The notes under the pieces are model-generated. The model made no database searches. It saw only the letters and a program-made list of their open reading frames with translations, and was not told the origin of the DNA. Shown piece by piece: positions 62,244 through 64,000 of a stretch of 64,000 bases of DNA; position 1 is the first letter of the stretch, and every line of letters starts with the position of its first letter. The position numbers and the translations under genes were made by a program. Source of the stretch: Pedobacter schmidteae (GTDB taxonomy: Bacteria > Bacteroidota > Bacteroidia > Sphingobacteriales > Sphingobacteriaceae); the NCBI RefSeq assembly GCF_900564155.1, contig NZ_LS999839.1, forward strand, positions 4,089,097 through 4,153,096, given 5' to 3'.

Positions 62244-64000
62244 ATGGAAAAGGCTGTGTTTTTTAACAGAGATCTAAGCTGGCTGGGTTTTAATGAACGT
62301 GTACTTTTAGAAGCTGATAAAGCTACTGTACCATTGTTGGAACGGATCAATTTTTTGGCGATATATTCTTCCAATCTGGATGAGTTTTATCGGGTAAGGA
62401 TACCGGTTTTAATGGCGGTAGATGAGTTTTCTGAAAATGATGAAGATGGAAATTTAGCCCGTGCGAAGTCGGAGATCAATCGTCAACTTCAAAAGTTTGG
62501 CGCTATCATTAGTACACAGATCCTCCCTGAACTGGAAAAGCATCATATTTATTGGATTTATAATCAACCTGTTTCTGTTGATATATCGGACAAGGTTGCC
62601 CAGGTGTTTTTTACCGAGGTGCTGGCTTATATTCATCCCGTCTGTATTGACAGTGGAAGCATCGATTTTTTTGCGGAGAATAACAAGCTTTATCAACTCG
62701 TTATTCTTCAGGATAAGGGCGGGAAGGAGCGGTTGGAGCTAATCAATGTTCCCTCTGATGTTTTGCCCAGGTTGTATGCTATAAAAAATGGTACAGCACA
62801 GTATGTAGTTTTTCTTGAGGATATCATTAAAAATAATATCAGTTATTTGTTCCCGGATGACGAAATCAAAGGTGTATTTAACTTTAAAATTACCCGGGAT
62901 GCTGAATTAAAGATTGAAGATGGAAGCTATGAGGACATCAGCCAGGCATTGGAACGCCAACTGGAAACCCGTGATTTTGGCTTTGCTACCCGACTATTGT
63001 GTGAACCCGGAATTCCACTTCGCCAGCTTTATTACATCATTTATGCGCTTAAACTACAAAATGCAGCTGTAGTAGAGGGTGGTGCTTACCATAATTTAAA
63101 GGACCTCAGTGATTTCCCGGTTTCATCTTCCGCTTTAAGTTATTCCAAATGGCCTCCATTGGCAGCTATCACCCTAACAGAAAAGGACACGCTGTTTGAC
63201 CGTATACTGAAACAGGATATCCTGGTTAATGTGCCTTATCAAAGTTATGATCCTGTACTTCGCTTTTTTAATGAGGCGGCCAACGACAGGAACGTGGAAG
63301 AAATTTATACTACACTTTATCGTGTGGCCAGTAATTCGAGGATAGTTAATGCCCTGATTACCGCTGCAAAAAACGGGAAAAAGGTAATCGTATTGGTGGA
63401 ACTGAAAGCCCGGTTTGATGAAGCAAATAACATCAAATGGGCCAAACAAATGAAGGCGGCGGGGGTGCAACTCATTTACAGCAGCCTCGATCTAAAGGTG
63501 CACGCAAAGGTAGGATTGGTAAAACGACAGAAAAATGGGGTATGTGATTACCTGGGCCTGCTGGCTACCGGAAATCTAAACGAGGGAACAGCCCGTTTTT
63601 ACACAGATCAGATACTATTAACTGCTCATCAGCCGATGTTGAAAGAGTTGGAAGCATTGTTTGGCTTTCTGAGTAAGCGAAAAAAGGCCCCTGCTGCCGA
63701 AGATATGATCAATTTTGAACATTTAATAGTTGCCCAGTTTAATTTGCAACAACGGTTTCTGGAATTGATACAGCGTGAGATTACACATGCAAAAAGTGGG
63801 CTCAGTTGTGGTATTACCATTAAATTGAATAATCTGGAAGAGCAGACGATGATCAGTAAACTATATGAAGCTTCGCAAGCAGGGATAAAAATCAACCTGA
63901 TTGTAAGGGGGATTTGTTGTCTGATTCCTGGAGTGGATGGATTGAGTGAAAACATTACGGTTACCCGGATTGTTGATCGTTATCTGGAGCACGGTCGGAT
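62244..64000 (+). CDS. ppk1: Polyphosphate kinase PPK1 (partial, runs off window)
   Basis: The first 585 codons of PPK1; the frame is open to the window end. NRDLSWLGFNERVLLEA and FLAIYSSNLDEFYRVR are the family opening. In the catalytic part, DILVNVPYQSYDPVLRFF, the phospho-His segment LKVHAKVGLV and TGNLNEGTARFYTD are intact. It makes polyphosphate from ATP reversibly. It starts 8 bases after the HD-PycTM gene, so the two are probably co-transcribed. Confidence 0.95.
   Translation, partial: MEKAVFFNRDLSWLGFNERVLLEADKATVPLLERINFLAIYSSNLDEFYRVRIPVLMAVDEFSENDEDGNLARAKSEINRQLQKFGAIISTQILPELEKHHIYWIYNQPVSVDISDKVAQVFFTEVLAYIHPVCIDSGSIDFFAENNKLYQLVILQDKGGKERLELINVPSDVLPRLYAIKNGTAQYVVFLEDIIKNNISYLFPDDEIKGVFNFKITRDAELKIEDGSYEDISQALERQLETRDFGFATRLLCEPGIPLRQLYYIIYALKLQNAAVVEGGAYHNLKDLSDFPVSSSALSYSKWPPLAAITLTEKDTLFDRILKQDILVNVPYQSYDPVLRFFNEAANDRNVEEIYTTLYRVASNSRIVNALITAAKNGKKVIVLVELKARFDEANNIKWAKQMKAAGVQLIYSSLDLKVHAKVGLVKRQKNGVCDYLGLLATGNLNEGTARFYTDQILLTAHQPMLKELEALFGFLSKRKKAPAAEDMINFEHLIVAQFNLQQRFLELIQREITHAKSGLSCGITIKLNNLEEQTMISKLYEASQAGIKINLIVRGICCLIPGVDGLSENITVTRIVDRYLEHGR

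Noticed and set aside
61051..64000. Complete Pycsar antiphage system
   Set aside because: A PycTM-type domain is present but no pyrimidine cyclase gene was found next to it; ppk1 is not a Pycsar part.
1..64000. CRISPR arrays, tRNA or rRNA genes, insertion sequences
   Set aside because: No regularly spaced repeats, no cloverleaf-like or rRNA-like stretches and no transposase frames were seen.

Overview
The window is a chromosomal segment from a member of the Bacteroidota, most likely the Sphingobacteriaceae (Pedobacter-like). The evidence is two ECF sigma/FecR/SusC/SusD loci whose SusC proteins carry an N-terminal STN domain, fused CcoN-CcoO, TAnnTTTG-type promoter boxes, few Shine-Dalgarno sequences and moderate GC. 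The genus is inferred from gene style, not from a search. I saw no rRNA, tRNA, insertion sequence, prophage or CRISPR array.

Layout. 1-6.5 kb (minus): sigma factor, FecR, SusC and a SusD cut by the window edge. 6.7-10.5 kb: TonB-dependent siderophore-type receptor and PepSY membrane protein. 10.6-12.7 kb: a secreted TIM-barrel protein, then a cytochrome c lipoprotein and a Sco protein. 12.9-24.8 kb: a potassium locus with an unusual GNAT protein, a sigma-54 response regulator, kdpFABC, a porin, a stand-alone KdpD sensor module and a separate histidine kinase; two tiny membrane proteins are embedded in it. 24.8-30 kb: cobalamin riboswitch and metE, fabH-like KAS III, thioesterase, alpha/beta hydrolase. 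30-35.5 kb: a probable copper-acquisition operon (Cys-rich small protein, TonB receptor, sialidase-fold lipoprotein with a Met/His segment, small lipoprotein, Sco). 35.6-45.9 kb: a glycan-utilisation locus with its own sigma/anti-sigma pair, SusC/D, a DUF5018-like lipoprotein and a GH10-like hydrolase.

46-61 kb is a microaerobic module. A FixL-like haem-PAS histidine kinase lies beside a response regulator whose output is a whole CRP/FNR module (FixJ and FixK in one protein). Around it are an oxygen-independent coproporphyrinogen oxidase (hemN), a truncated haemoglobin, an NPD-like flavoprotein, a truncated lactate-dehydrogenase-like protein, and the full cbb3 oxidase and assembly set (ccoI, ccoS, ccoNO, ccoQ, ccoP, ccoG, ccoH and a DsbD/UreH-like membrane protein). 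Five palindromes TGAT-N4-RTCA lie in front of these genes and are good candidates for the sites of the REC-FNR fusion. The copper locus at 30-35 kb plausibly feeds this oxidase.

61-64 kb: an HD phosphohydrolase fused to a Pycsar-type transmembrane effector domain, 8 bases upstream of polyphosphate kinase ppk1, which runs off the window. The most interesting items are the FixL/REC-FNR circuit with its sites, the HD-PycTM protein, the copper cluster, and the rearranged Kdp control system with its microproteins.
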